Below are positions 41,674-51,832 of a DNA stretch of 64,000 nt, piece after piece (the first letter of the stretch is position 1; each line of letters begins with the position of its first letter). Below the pieces are notes generated by a model. That model was not told the origin of the DNA, did not search any database, and worked only from the letters and a program-made list of their open reading frames with translations. Source of the stretch: DASYKS01 sp031404815. Lineage in GTDB: Bacteria > Acidobacteriota > Thermoanaerobaculia > Multivoradales > UBA5704. The stretch covers positions 1 to 64,000 of the forward strand of contig JANNIH010000169.1 of NCBI GenBank assembly GCA_031404815.1, read 5' to 3'. The position numbers were made by a program, and so were the translations under genes.

Positions 41674-43335
41674 TCAGGGCGTCCCGCCGCCCGGCGCACC
41701 CTCTCCCACCTCCTCCAAAATGCGCACCATCTTGACCTTCGGGTTCTTCTCGATCAGCAGATCTTCGACCCAACGCCCCTCGCAGAGGGCGGCGATGTGG
41801 CCGGCGCGATCTTCGACGCGGAGCACGCCGCGCAGCGGCCAGATCAGCTCGACGGTCTGGCGCGGTGGCGCGATCACCCAGAGCGCCGAGTTGTAGGGGA
41901 GGCGATCGACCCGGGTCGGAACCCGGTACTCCTGCTCCAGGCGCGATTGGACGAGATCGAACTGGAGTTCGCCCACCGCGGCGAGGATTGGCTCGCGCCG
42001 CACCGCGGTGCTCTCGTGGAGGACCTGGATCGCCCCCTCCTCTTCGAGCTGGCGCAGCCCTTTTTGGAACGCTTTGTTCTTGTCGGTCGTCTCCGGGCGG
42101 ATGCGGGCGAAGAACTCGGGAGCGAAGCGGGGCAGCGGCGGGAAGGTCAGCCCCAGCCCGTCGCTCACCGTGTCGCCGATCACGAACAGCCCCGGATTCA
42201 CGAGTCCCACGACGTCGCCGGCAAACGCCTCTTCGGTCGTCTCCCGCTCCTGGGCAAAGACCCGGTGCGCGCGCGGCAGGCGGAGGCGACGGCCGAGCCG
42301 TTGATGATCGACCGCCATCCCCTTCTCGAAACGACCGGAGACCACGCGCAGAAACGCCATGCTGTCGCGATGCTGCGGGTCCATGTTCGCCTGGATCTTG
42401 AAGACGAAACCGGAGAACGCGGCGTTGCTCGGATCGATGATCCCTCGATCGCTCGCGCGCGGCGTCGGTGGCGGCGCCAGCTCGACCAGCGCCTGCAAGA
42501 ACGGCTCGACCCCGAAGTTGTTGAGCGCGCTGCCGAAATAGACCGGGGTCTGCAACCCCGCCCGGTAGCGGCCGAGGTCGAACCGCGGCGCCGCTCCGCG
42601 CAGGAGTTCCGCGTCGTCGCGCAGCTCGCGGGCGGGCCGTTCGCCGAGCAGCCGATCGAGTTCCGGATCGGCGAGCGCCGCCACCTGTACCGGCGCCGCC
42701 CGCTCGCCGCGGATCACCCGTTCAAAGCGAAGAATCCGGCCCTGTTCGAGTTCGTACACCCCCTGGAACTCGCGCCCCGCGCCGATCGGCCAGTTGCGCG
42801 GCACGGCCGCCATCCCCAAGACCTCTTCGATCTCGTCCAGCAGCTCCAACGGCTCGCGCCCGGGGAGATCCATCTTGTTGACGAAGGTGAGCACCGGCAA
42901 GCCACGGCGCCGGCAGACTTCGAACAGCTTGAGCGTCTGGCGCTCGACCCCCTTGGCCGCATCGAGCACCATGACCGCGCTGTCGACCGCGGTGAGGACC
43001 CGAAACGTGTCCTCGCTGAAGTCCTGGTGGCCCGGCGTGTCGAGCAGGTTCACGCAGCGCCCCGCGTGCTCGAACTGGAGCACCGTCGAGGTCACCGAGA
43101 TCCCCCGCTTCTGCTCCATCGCCAACCAGTCCGAGCGCGCATGCCGCTGCTGCGCCTTCTGCTGCACCGCACCGGCCAACTCGATCGCCCCCGAGTAGAG
43201 CAGGAGCTTCTCGGTCAACGTGGTCTTGCCCGCGTCGGGGTGAGAGATGATCGCGAAGGTGCGACGGCGGCTCACCTCGGCCGCCACCCCAGCGCTCTCC
43301 AAGAGGCCCTGCGCTTCCTCCGCCAAAATCGTCAT
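41674..43335 (-). CDS. prfC: Peptide chain release factor 3
   Basis: GTPase that recycles RF1/RF2 after termination. 553 residues: G1 SHPDAGKTTL at about 31, switch with KRGISVTSTVLQF, G3 DTPGHQDF, G4 NKMD, then LRQLEEEGAIQVL and the C-terminal RF3 domain. The length and the QQKAQQRHARSDW stretch separate it from EF-G. Monocistronic; 84 bases after the small ORF region. Confidence 0.96.
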   Translation of the reverse strand: MTILAEEAQGLLESAGVAAEVSRRRTFAIISHPDAGKTTLTEKLLLYSGAIELAGAVQQKAQQRHARSDWLAMEQKRGISVTSTVLQFEHAGRCVNLLDTPGHQDFSEDTFRVLTAVDSAVMVLDAAKGVERQTLKLFEVCRRRGLPVLTFVNKMDLPGREPLELLDEIEEVLGMAAVPRNWPIGAGREFQGVYELEQGRILRFERVIRGERAAPVQVAALADPELDRLLGERPARELRDDAELLRGAAPRFDLGRYRAGLQTPVYFGSALNNFGVEPFLQALVELAPPPTPRASDRGIIDPSNAAFSGFVFKIQANMDPQHRDSMAFLRVVSGRFEKGMAVDHQRLGRRLRLPRAHRVFAQERETTEEAFAGDVVGLVNPGLFVIGDTVSDGLGLTFPPLPRFAPEFFARIRPETTDKNKAFQKGLRQLEEEGAIQVLHESTAVRREPILAAVGELQFDLVQSRLEQEYRVPTRVDRLPYNSALWVIAPPRQTVELIWPLRGVLRVEDRAGHIAALCEGRWVEDLLIEKNPKVKMVRILEEVGEGAPGGGTP

Positions 43336-43441
43336 CGCGCCATTATAGCCGCCGGGGCGAGCGGTGCCGGCGATTCGGCCTCGGCTGCACCCCCGCGCTC
43401 GCGCCTTCCGAACCTCTTCAGGACCTATGGGCGAAAGCAGG

Positions 43442-45778
43442 TCAGTTCAAAACCCCTGAAATCGAAAACGTGAACGCCCCGGCCGGATCGTCGCTCTCGA
43501 TGCGAACCGTTCCGAGGTAGCTCCCCGGCGTGCCGTGCTGGAGGCGAATCCGGAAGGTGGCGGTGCCTCCGATTGGAATCACTGAGGCCGGCACCTCGAT
43601 CTCCGAAAACCCCGCGCCGGTGACCAGCGTCGCCGGATTCGAGAGGTTGAGCGGCGCGGTCCCCGAGTTGGTGATCGTGAACAGGCGAGAGACCGCCACT
43701 CCCGAAGCGGTCGCGGGATACGGGTAGGAGCCGCCGTTCGCGACCACCACTCCTCCGGGTGCGCTGACGCCGATCCGCGGGGCGGCGACTGCCACCACCG
43801 AACCGGTAAGCGTGAACGTGAACGGGCCGGCGGGATCGTTGGAGGCCAAGCTCACCCATCCCGTGTACGACCCGGGAACCGAGTGGAGAAGACGCAACCG
43901 AAACGTTCCGCTCCCCCCGGCCGGAATCGTTCCCGGCGGATTCTCGATCTGCGCGAATCCGGCACCCGCCACGAGCATCGTTGGGTTGCTTAAGGTGAGC
44001 GGAACCAGGCCCTCGTTGGTGATCGTGAACAGCCGGGACATAGCGACTCCCGGCGCCGTGCCGGGAAAGGCGAACGTCCCACCGGAGGGGACCGTCACCG
44101 GACCGGCGGCGACGATTCGGACCCGCGGCACCAGGTTGCGCACCGTGACCGAAACTTCCGCCGAGGTCGCGAGGTTTCCGCACGCATCGAACGCCCGGGC
44201 GGCCAGGCGATGGAGCCCATCGGCCGCAGCGCTCGACCCCCAGGCGAAAGCATACGGCGCCGTGGCATCTGACGCGGCGAGTGCGCCATCGAGCAGGAAA
44301 TCCACTCGTGAGACGCCGACGTTGTCGCTCGCCGTCGCGGCCACCGAAACCGAGCCGCCAACCGTTGCACCGGCGAGCGGCGCCGAGATCCGCACCGAGG
44401 GCGGGGTGGTCTCGCACGTGGGGTTGTTGACCCAGAACGCCTGCTTGGCGGCGGTCGGCCACCCGAGGCCGTCGAACGCCAGCAACGTCAGCTCGTGGCG
44501 GCCATTCGCGAGCCCACGGGTATCGAGTTTGCCGGCGAAACCGCCGAAGCGATTGCACGCGCCGTGAGGGATGCCCAAGGGGGCCGTGCAGGCCTCTGGA
44601 GCCGAAAGGCCCTTGGCCAACTGAACAGGAACCCACGGCGCGCCGTCGAGAGCGAAGGCGAGGGCGACCGGTCCGCCCAGATCGACCGCCCAGCCGGAGA
44701 GGTCGATCACCCCGGCAACCGACGCTTCGTCGACCGGCAACGTCCACGAGACCCGCGGCGCCAAGCCGCTCGGCCGGTTCCAGATCCACTCGCCATTGTC
44801 ATCGATCACGGTCGGGAAGCTGCAATACCAATGGCATTCGGTGAAGCTGCCCTCAGCGGTAGTGACCGTCGTGCACGCGTAGTCGCAGTTCGATCCACCC
44901 CCCCAGCCCCATTGTGGCGACGCCTCCCCATAGCAGGCCACCGGGTTCTCCAAGCAGAAGTCGAACGATCGCCCCTCGAAGGTGGGCCGATCGAAACGCG
45001 CGCGTTCGCATGGATGCGTTTCGGTCGATTCCGGGCTGTCGCCATTGCACCGCGATTCAGGGTCGTTGGCGCGGTCGACGAATCGGCAGTATTCAGGCAG
45101 AACTGAAAGGTTCGCGTCCGGTATTTTCACGACGCTCTTCATCAAGCCGGGCTGAGCGCAGAACTGATCTCTGTCGTGCCCCAGCCCGAGCGCATGACCG
45201 ATTTCATGAGCGATCGCGGTCGCGCCCCAGTCGGAATTCCAAAGGATATCCCCGCCGGACCGATCGGCTACACAGGGCAATCCGTACGTGCCATCCGAAG
45301 GGCACTTGCCGTATAGGGTGATGGTGTTCGCTTCCGCCGACCAAACGGCGGGAGATACCGATTGATTAGGTGCTCTACCTTCAACCTCTGGCGCCACTCC
45401 GGCCAGCAGCCGGATTTCGATCGTCGAGTACCAGGTTCGCGAGCCGCGAACATCACCGCCCGCCGGCCTCGGCGACGCCCAATTCACAGAAAGGCTCGGC
45501 ATCGCGGCGCTGGTACTGCACGCACCGGTCCACTTTCCTACTGCCTGCCCGAGGTTCGCACTCGTAACTGTCTTGGAAGCTCGCGCGCTTTCGTCCCCAT
45601 AGAGAGTGATTGAACTCGGGATCGCAGGATCCATCATATGTGCGGTATTCAATGCGAGAGTAGGAGATTCTCCGTCAGGGCGCCCGCCCTGAACGCACGT
45701 CTGACTGTAACCGTAAGTACCACAGAAGCTAAGACCTAGAAAGACCAGGGTTCCGACTACCCTGTCAGCGTTGCTCAC
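43442..45778 (-). CDS. Secreted matrixin-like metalloprotease with Ig-like and choice-of-anchor D domains
   Basis: 778 residues from GTG 45778, overlapping the upstream gene by four bases. Signal peptide VVGTLVFLGLSFCGTYGYS. The metzincin zinc motif is AHEIGHALGLGHD at about residue 195. Then an Ig-like region with HELTLLAFDGLG and VGVSRVDFLLDGA, and two C-terminal choice-of-anchor D-type domains with GVAMSRLFTITNEGLVPLTL and GVAVSRLFTITNSGTAPLNL. Cys-rich linker in the middle. Probably exported and surface-attached. Last gene of a three-gene secreted operon. Confidence 0.82.
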   Translation of the reverse strand: MSNADRVVGTLVFLGLSFCGTYGYSQTCVQGGRPDGESPTLALNTAHMMDPAIPSSITLYGDESARASKTVTSANLGQAVGKWTGACSTSAAMPSLSVNWASPRPAGGDVRGSRTWYSTIEIRLLAGVAPEVEGRAPNQSVSPAVWSAEANTITLYGKCPSDGTYGLPCVADRSGGDILWNSDWGATAIAHEIGHALGLGHDRDQFCAQPGLMKSVVKIPDANLSVLPEYCRFVDRANDPESRCNGDSPESTETHPCERARFDRPTFEGRSFDFCLENPVACYGEASPQWGWGGGSNCDYACTTVTTAEGSFTECHWYCSFPTVIDDNGEWIWNRPSGLAPRVSWTLPVDEASVAGVIDLSGWAVDLGGPVALAFALDGAPWVPVQLAKGLSAPEACTAPLGIPHGACNRFGGFAGKLDTRGLANGRHELTLLAFDGLGWPTAAKQAFWVNNPTCETTPPSVRISAPLAGATVGGSVSVAATASDNVGVSRVDFLLDGALAASDATAPYAFAWGSSAAADGLHRLAARAFDACGNLATSAEVSVTVRNLVPRVRIVAAGPVTVPSGGTFAFPGTAPGVAMSRLFTITNEGLVPLTLSNPTMLVAGAGFAQIENPPGTIPAGGSGTFRLRLLHSVPGSYTGWVSLASNDPAGPFTFTLTGSVVAVAAPRIGVSAPGGVVVANGGSYPYPATASGVAVSRLFTITNSGTAPLNLSNPATLVTGAGFSEIEVPASVIPIGGTATFRIRLQHGTPGSYLGTVRIESDDPAGAFTFSISGVLN

Positions 45779-46572
45779 CGAATGCCACCTTCGAGAACAT
45801 CGAGCGCCACCGGTTCGACCTGCCGGAGGCCGGCATACGGTTGGGGAAACACCAAGGTCCCAACAACCGGGTACAGGCCGCCGACAATCCAACGGCCGTT
45901 GGTGTCATCGACCCAGCCGCTGGCGAGCACCTTTTGCCCCACCTCGAAGACGGCAAAGCCATCGTGTGGGCTCGTGCAAAGGGTAGACCCCTGGTATTGC
46001 AGAGAGCCTCCCATTTCGAGCGCCCAGAAGTAGCGGTTCTTGGCGGTCGCTCCGTTCAAATCCTTGAGCACCTGATCGACACGGAATTCTAGCCGCGAAA
46101 CGACCTCACGCTTGACACAGTCCCAACCAGGTTCGATCCCAACGACTTCACCCCGAACGACCAGCGGGGCCTTCGCAACCACCCCCGCGAGATCCGTCGC
46201 ATCCGGCGCAGTTCCCGCGCCGGGCGGGCTATAGGCCTTGCCGCAGGGCCCGATCGAAGGGTGCCTCACAATGAGATTTAGTGGTGAACGGATTCTTTCC
46301 ACGTGATAGAGAAACGTTTTGCGGCAACTTTCAGCAACCGGAAGCCTGTCGAGAGGACAGCTTGAGAGAAGGGAAGCGCCAATGAAGTTGGCGATACCGG
46401 TTTCGCGGGTGCTCCACAGGATGCCTTCCTCGGTTCTTTCCGGAGTACACGCCGCGGAAAAGGAGTTGGCGGGAAGGGGATGCATCGGTGGGCTCGGCAC
46501 CTTCTTGTCACCATTCGAAGGCATCGTGCCTCCGAGGAAGACTGAGACCACAAGCAGTACCAAGAATTTCAT
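45775..46572 (-). CDS. Secreted Cys-rich hypothetical protein, short paralogue
   Basis: 265 residues from ATG 46572 (MKFLVLLVVSVFLGGTM signal). N-terminal domain: TEEGILWSTRETGIANFIG, SCPLDRLPVAESCRK, YHVERIRSPLNL. C-terminal domain: VVRGEVVGIEPGWDC, ALEMGGSLQYQGSTLC and VGQKVLASGW, a TIMP/OB-like beta pattern. Both halves have counterparts in the 46637-48340 protein. Family not recognised. Followed with overlap by the metalloprotease gene, so an inhibitor or chaperone of the protease is a possible role (inference). Confidence 0.65.
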   Translation of the reverse strand: MKFLVLLVVSVFLGGTMPSNGDKKVPSPPMHPLPANSFSAACTPERTEEGILWSTRETGIANFIGASLLSSCPLDRLPVAESCRKTFLYHVERIRSPLNLIVRHPSIGPCGKAYSPPGAGTAPDATDLAGVVAKAPLVVRGEVVGIEPGWDCVKREVVSRLEFRVDQVLKDLNGATAKNRYFWALEMGGSLQYQGSTLCTSPHDGFAVFEVGQKVLASGWVDDTNGRWIVGGLYPVVGTLVFPQPYAGLRQVEPVALDVLEGGIR

Positions 46573-46636
46573 TTGCACCTCAGCGCCTTGCATCTCCGCT
46601 GATCATAACTCACTTGTGCTTCGCAATCGGAGAGGC

Positions 46637-48340
46637 CTACAACCTTCCAGGCATCGCAGTTGGCGCCAGCAGCGAGTAGGGCTGAGAGCGCACCTCTTCT
46701 CCATCGACAGGAAACACCAACTGGCCGGTGATCAGCCGCGGTTCGGTCAGGGCCGGTGTCCCCAAGAGAAGCAGCTCTTCGCCGACCTGGTAGCGATGAA
46801 AGCCTGGCGCTGGCCGGGTGCAGATTCGAGCGCCTCGCAGTGTCATGTCGCCACCGACTTCGAGAAACGAGAGCGTTCCCCCGGCCCTACCCGCGCCTGT
46901 CGTATCGCGGAGAAACTCCAGGGGCACTACGTCCACGCGCCTCACCACCCGCTTGCTGGATAGGTCCCACCCGACCGTCGTCGCGACAACTTCCCCAAGC
47001 ACCCCCAGAGGAAACCGATTCAGCAGACCCGGGAGGCTCGTTCGATCCGGATCGGAACCCGCAGGCGGAGGAGAAGGCTCGTACGTGCATTCGGGCGGAC
47101 GACCCGAAAAGGTAACGTCGCGCCGCTGAGGCACATCCTCCACCCAGACGCGCAGGTTCTCGCGCCCTTCCGCACCGAGCGGAAGGCGCTGCCAGTCTTC
47201 CCTTTCGAGCAACTTTGCCGGCACGAAACGCGCCACCGAACGGTCCGCTTTTTCCCACAGCGTACCTACCGCACGCCGCGCCGGATCGGGATGGAACACG
47301 CGATCCAGGACCTCCGCAAGCTGCCTGGGGCGGTCCTCGGCCAACAAGCTGCCAGGAGGAGCTTCCAAAAGGCCGTTACGAACAGGAAGCAGGAACCCGT
47401 CGATTCGCCCGGAGTCCAAGGGGAAGTTCTTGCCGGCAATCAGAAAATGATCGTCGATCTCGAGCTGGAAGTCTTTGAGGGGAGATGGAGTCCGTACAAC
47501 TCGACCGCCTTCAGAAATCTCACCTCCCCGAATCAGAGAGAAGGCGTTATGCGGCCATTTCCCGGCGGCAGGAGCTCGCACCCTGTCCAGGACGACCCAT
47601 TCCAGCCGGGTCACAACTTCACCGTCCGCGACATTCCACCCGACCTGCTTTTTCCAAAGGCGAACGAGAAGGACGCTCTGGTTCTTCTGAATGACTTGCT
47701 CGAAGGTAACGGCGGCCTCAAATAGCTGGGCTGCCGGAAGCTTGATGCTCCGACCCATCCGCAGCGCCGACCGAAGCCTTCGCAGATCTGCGGGGTTCGT
47801 CAGAAGTGCCGAAAGCGGGCAAACCTCGAACGCTTCCTGCGGGATGAACAGCGGCCGACCGTGCGAGGGATCGTCCCAGGTCAGGGCGCTGCGGACAAAG
47901 GCGCGGTCACATCTTTGCGGCGATTCAGAGGCCGCTGGCACGGCAGCGGAAGCTGCCGGGGGAGCGGGCTGCTCCGGTACGCAGGGCGGTTTCTTGGAAT
48001 CGGTAGGAACCTGCGTTTCGCCTGCGCCGCAGGGTGTTCGAGCCGGATAGCAGTCGCCGAGGACCGGGCGCCGTAAACTGAGCCTCAGCGGAGATCGGAT
48101 CCGCTCTACTTCGTAGAGCAGTTCCTTACGGCAGCCTTCCGAGATCGGCAGGCGGTCGAGCGGACAGTCGACCAGGAGCGAGGCATGGACAAAATTCGCA
48201 GCCCCGGACTCTCGATTCAGCAAAAGGATCCCCCGTTGGATTCCTTCGGGGGAACAAGCGGACGGCGCACGCTCGGCCCCTACCGCCGGGGCCGCGACGA
48301 TCGAGAGCAAAGAAACCAGGCAGTAGGGCCGAAATCTCAT
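46637..48340 (-). CDS. Secreted Cys-rich hypothetical protein, long paralogue
   Basis: 567 residues from ATG 48340 (MRFRPYCLVSLLSIVAAPAVGA signal). Three parts: an N-terminal domain (IQRGILLLNRESGAANFVH; DCPLDRLPISEGCRK; YEVERIRSPLRL) paralogous to the start of the 45775-46572 protein; a middle variant domain with FEVCPLSALLTNP and ALRMGRSIKL; and a C-terminal domain (GEVVATTVGWDLSSKRVV; LEVGGDMTLRGARIC; YQVGEELLLLG) paralogous to its end. Thus a duplication and fusion product. Sixty-four bases upstream of the short paralogue. Family not recognised. Confidence 0.65.
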   Translation of the reverse strand: MRFRPYCLVSLLSIVAAPAVGAERAPSACSPEGIQRGILLLNRESGAANFVHASLLVDCPLDRLPISEGCRKELLYEVERIRSPLRLSLRRPVLGDCYPARTPCGAGETQVPTDSKKPPCVPEQPAPPAASAAVPAASESPQRCDRAFVRSALTWDDPSHGRPLFIPQEAFEVCPLSALLTNPADLRRLRSALRMGRSIKLPAAQLFEAAVTFEQVIQKNQSVLLVRLWKKQVGWNVADGEVVTRLEWVVLDRVRAPAAGKWPHNAFSLIRGGEISEGGRVVRTPSPLKDFQLEIDDHFLIAGKNFPLDSGRIDGFLLPVRNGLLEAPPGSLLAEDRPRQLAEVLDRVFHPDPARRAVGTLWEKADRSVARFVPAKLLEREDWQRLPLGAEGRENLRVWVEDVPQRRDVTFSGRPPECTYEPSPPPAGSDPDRTSLPGLLNRFPLGVLGEVVATTVGWDLSSKRVVRRVDVVPLEFLRDTTGAGRAGGTLSFLEVGGDMTLRGARICTRPAPGFHRYQVGEELLLLGTPALTEPRLITGQLVFPVDGEEVRSQPYSLLAPTAMPGRL

Positions 48341-48487
48341 GTCCACCCCCACGTCTCGTACCACCGCGGATGGTAACCCACCTTCGCTTCAGAATGAACC
48401 GCACCTCCAAAAAGCCTACCGTGCCTCGCCACGCGCCCCAATGGGCTCACCGCCAGAGGTTGGCGGGAGGCCTCCAGGGAATCGGGC

Positions 48488-51400
48488 CTATGACTCCAGG
48501 ACATCAAAGAGACTGCGTGCCCCTTTGGCCTGCGGTTTCGGCTTCTTCCCGGCCGGGGTTTCGAGCGCGCCTGCGGCTCGAAGTTCCTCTTCGCCGACCA
48601 ACGACCCGGCGCAGATCTTTTCGAGCAGCGCGGCTTGCGCCGGTTCCAAGGCTACCAGCCAACCGAGAACGTTCAACACGTTGATCAGCTCGGTGGTGTA
48701 TTCGGCGAGCCAATGGTCGGGTTGGATTTCGCCGAGCGGCGAGGGCGGGCGGCGGTCGCCGATGATTGGGCGTTCACGGTCGCGCTTTCGGTAGCTGAAC
48801 CATTGGAGCAGCACCCGCTTGCCGGAGACTTCGTAGTGCCAGACGGCCGGTTCGACGTTCTCGACGTAGCCGCCGCCGACGAGTAGGCGCCGGGTGGTTG
48901 CGTCATAGCCGATCGTATTCGGCATCGCCTCAGGTTCCTGCGGGATCGCGCCCTCCCCGGGAATGCGCGGCCGTTTCGCGTCGGGCAGCCGGGGCGGCTC
49001 TCCGGGGCGTCCGTTCTCGGGATCGGCCAAGCGCTCGCCGAAGGTGTGCAGCCAGATCACAGTGCGCCCGAGCGCGGCGGCTTCGGTGAACAGGGCGGCA
49101 TCGGCGGTGATCGGCAGGCGCAGGCCAGGGGTTCTGAGGTCGTCTTCGAAGCGCGCTGTGAACGCCGGGTGCGCGGCGATCGCGGCGATATAGGCGATGA
49201 AGTCCTCGGCGCTCACGGCCCGGCCCAAGCGCTCCGCGAGGACCGGTCGAAGGTTCGGCGGAAGGTTGGCGCTGCTCGCGTTGGCATCGCGCCAGAGTGG
49301 AAAGACGCGGCCACCGAACGAGCCTCTGTAATGGTCGAGGTCGGGAACTAGGCCGGTGAACGTGAGCGCAGGGCCTGAGGAGGGCGATGTGCGAGACAGA
49401 GCAGTGAGAAAAACCTGCAGATCCGAGCGAAGACTCCAAATCTCAGGGTTCGGTCGATTGATCAACCGATTGTCGGGGATGATCCACTGCCGGTCGAATG
49501 ACCGGTAGCCGTAGCGGATTGGCGATAGGCACGGGCCGCTTTCGTCAGCAACTGCCTTCAGTCGCGGCTCGTAGCCGGGAAGGCCTTGCTTCACCACGCG
49601 CTGGCTGTGTCTGTCTCCGAGCTTCTCGCCTGAAAGGTGCGGCTGGAAGAGTGAGTCCATCTGCTCTTTCGGGGTGGCAACTAGCTTCTTCCATCGCCTT
49701 TCGAGGGACTCCGCATCTGCCGCGATGATCCACGTTCGGCCAGGCATCATTCCCGAACCGTTGTAGACGAAGAGGTCTTCGAGCCTCGGGTACGTCGCCC
49801 AGGCCCCCGTCGAAGCCGGCAGGAACGGTGCGCGCCAGTCGGCCGGGCAGTCGATCCATGCGCTCGCATCGAGCCGCAGCTCGTCGAGGGCCTTGAATTT
49901 TTCCCCACGAGTGCCGGCCGGCAGTGCCTGGAAGCGCACCTTCGCCGGAACGGTCGGGGCGCTCCGGGCGGAGCGCGAGGCGAGCACGATGCAGACGGGC
50001 TGCTGGACGCCCTGGAAGATCCTTGTGGCCACTTCCGGCTGGTGACCCTCGGGCGAGCAGTCGATCACCCAAATGTCATCGCAGGTGCGCCGCAGATAGT
50101 CGCGCATCTTTTGAAAGCCCGGCCCGCCGAGAAAGCCGGCGACCGTGATGTAGCAGACGATCCCCGCGCGGTTCGTGGGGTGGTGATCGAACACCTTCCA
50201 GGTCGCCCAGCGCCAAAAGTAGATGTAGAGATTCCGCAGGTGTTTGCTGTGCGCCCCCGCACCCCACTCGCGCGGCGGCATCCACTCGGTGAGCGGCGCG
50301 GACTTCTCGGCCGCGGCGCTTTCGCCTTCGATCCATCCGCCGCGCCCCTTGGCTTTCTCTTTGTAAGGGGGATTGCCGAGCACGACGGTGATCGGCTCGT
50401 CGCGCTTGATCTTGTTCGCCGCCTTCCGCGACTGCGCGATCGGCGCAAGAATGCCGGGGATCCAGCCTTCGTCGTCCTCAGGATTGCCGAGCGTATTCGT
50501 AAGGAACATCCGAAGCGGTTCTGACGGCATCGCCCCGGTCAGGTCGACGATCTCGGCGAGGATGCGAAGCTGGGCCACGGCGAACGGCCCGAGCTGCATC
50601 TCGAAGGCGATCAGCCGCTTTACCGCCGCGTCGATCGCCCCCCGGATCGAGCCTGCCCCTTCGTCCGCCTCGACGGTCGCGGCGATCTTGCGCAGCACGC
50701 CGAGTAGGAAGGTCCCCGTGCCCGTGGCCGGATCGACCAGCGTGACGGCGGGTGAGGCGAGGCCCGCGTGGAGCCTGAAACGGTTGGTCCGCAAAACGTC
50801 ATCGACCAGGCGGACCATGGCGCTCACGACTTCCGGCGGGGTGTAGTAGGAGCCGGTGAGCTTACGGAGGTCGTTGTCGTAGATTTCGAGGAATTCCTCG
50901 TAGAAGTAGAGCCAGGCGTCGGGCCGGCCCTTGCTGACCGTGGACCAATTCACGGCATCGAGGACGCGGACCAGCGTCTTGAGCGAGGTTTGGAGCGTGT
51001 CCCGATTCTCGGCGTCGTCCGTCACCAAACGGAGGGCGGCGCCAATGAGCGAGCTCGATTTCGTCAGCTCGGCGGCGACTTGGTGAAGACCGGTGGCCAG
51101 TGAAATTTCCTTCGCCCGCGCCATCAATAGGCCAAACGTGACGGCCTGTGCGTAGCCGTCGGCGAACCGCTCGTCCGTGGCGTCGGGGAAGAGCAGCCTG
51201 CGCCAGTCGGTCGCGAGCACGGTGAGCGCCTCATTGCCCAGGGCGAGCTGCTCGGTCACCTCGTCGCGCAAGAAACGACAGAGCCGCGCGCTGATGTGCG
51301 CCAGGTCTCTCGCGTTGCGCGGCGCAATGGGCTGCCAATGGAGAAAGTTGTCGAACAACACGAGCAACCCGGGCGGGGCCTGGAGCTTGGCTCCGGAGGA

Positions 51401-51832
51401 TTCGATGTCGCCCAGGAGCGGGATGACGGCATCGACCAACTCGCCGCTTTGCCAGAGGCTGAACGCGTTGCCATCGGTGTAGAGCACGTTCGGCAGCGAG
51501 CGCAACTTCTCCCACTGCGCCTTGTCGTGCGGATCGCGGAACCGCCGCGGATCGGCCCCCTTGCCGGGTGCCTTCAGCTCCACAAAACCCACCAGTGCGC
51601 CGTGGACTGTCACGGCATAGTCCGGTCGAGTCTTCAGATCCCGAAGGACCGACTCACCCACCGCAGTGATCTTCCCGGCCGGAATGCCGACCCGCTCCGC
51701 GATCTCCTTGAGCAAACCCTCGAAGGGGGCACGAAGCTGATCCTCCGGCTCGCCGCTGGCACCGACGTTCGCGAGCTTCTGCTTCGCCGCCGCACCGAAA
51801 GCGGAAATCGCCGACTCGAAGGAGCGTTTCAT
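48488..51832 (-). CDS. Type ISP-like restriction-modification enzyme (nuclease-methyltransferase-specificity), no helicase
   Basis: 1114 residues from ATG 51832 (a TTG at 51886 is also open). N-terminal nuclease: RPDYAVTVHGALVGFVELKAPGKG (D...ELK). Central N6-adenine methyltransferase: GSYYTPPEVV, DPATGTGTFLLGVL and catalytic NPPY at about 487. C-terminal specificity region with GYVENVEPAVWHYEVSGKRVL and LEPAQAALLEKI, similar to type ISP C-terminal domains. Type ISP enzymes carry a helicase between nuclease and methylase; here it is absent, so it would act like a type IIG enzyme. Alone, no methylase or specificity partner beside it. Confidence 0.8.
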   Translation of the reverse strand: MKRSFESAISAFGAAAKQKLANVGASGEPEDQLRAPFEGLLKEIAERVGIPAGKITAVGESVLRDLKTRPDYAVTVHGALVGFVELKAPGKGADPRRFRDPHDKAQWEKLRSLPNVLYTDGNAFSLWQSGELVDAVIPLLGDIESSGAKLQAPPGLLVLFDNFLHWQPIAPRNARDLAHISARLCRFLRDEVTEQLALGNEALTVLATDWRRLLFPDATDERFADGYAQAVTFGLLMARAKEISLATGLHQVAAELTKSSSLIGAALRLVTDDAENRDTLQTSLKTLVRVLDAVNWSTVSKGRPDAWLYFYEEFLEIYDNDLRKLTGSYYTPPEVVSAMVRLVDDVLRTNRFRLHAGLASPAVTLVDPATGTGTFLLGVLRKIAATVEADEGAGSIRGAIDAAVKRLIAFEMQLGPFAVAQLRILAEIVDLTGAMPSEPLRMFLTNTLGNPEDDEGWIPGILAPIAQSRKAANKIKRDEPITVVLGNPPYKEKAKGRGGWIEGESAAAEKSAPLTEWMPPREWGAGAHSKHLRNLYIYFWRWATWKVFDHHPTNRAGIVCYITVAGFLGGPGFQKMRDYLRRTCDDIWVIDCSPEGHQPEVATRIFQGVQQPVCIVLASRSARSAPTVPAKVRFQALPAGTRGEKFKALDELRLDASAWIDCPADWRAPFLPASTGAWATYPRLEDLFVYNGSGMMPGRTWIIAADAESLERRWKKLVATPKEQMDSLFQPHLSGEKLGDRHSQRVVKQGLPGYEPRLKAVADESGPCLSPIRYGYRSFDRQWIIPDNRLINRPNPEIWSLRSDLQVFLTALSRTSPSSGPALTFTGLVPDLDHYRGSFGGRVFPLWRDANASSANLPPNLRPVLAERLGRAVSAEDFIAYIAAIAAHPAFTARFEDDLRTPGLRLPITADAALFTEAAALGRTVIWLHTFGERLADPENGRPGEPPRLPDAKRPRIPGEGAIPQEPEAMPNTIGYDATTRRLLVGGGYVENVEPAVWHYEVSGKRVLLQWFSYRKRDRERPIIGDRRPPSPLGEIQPDHWLAEYTTELINVLNVLGWLVALEPAQAALLEKICAGSLVGEEELRAAGALETPAGKKPKPQAKGARSLFDVLES

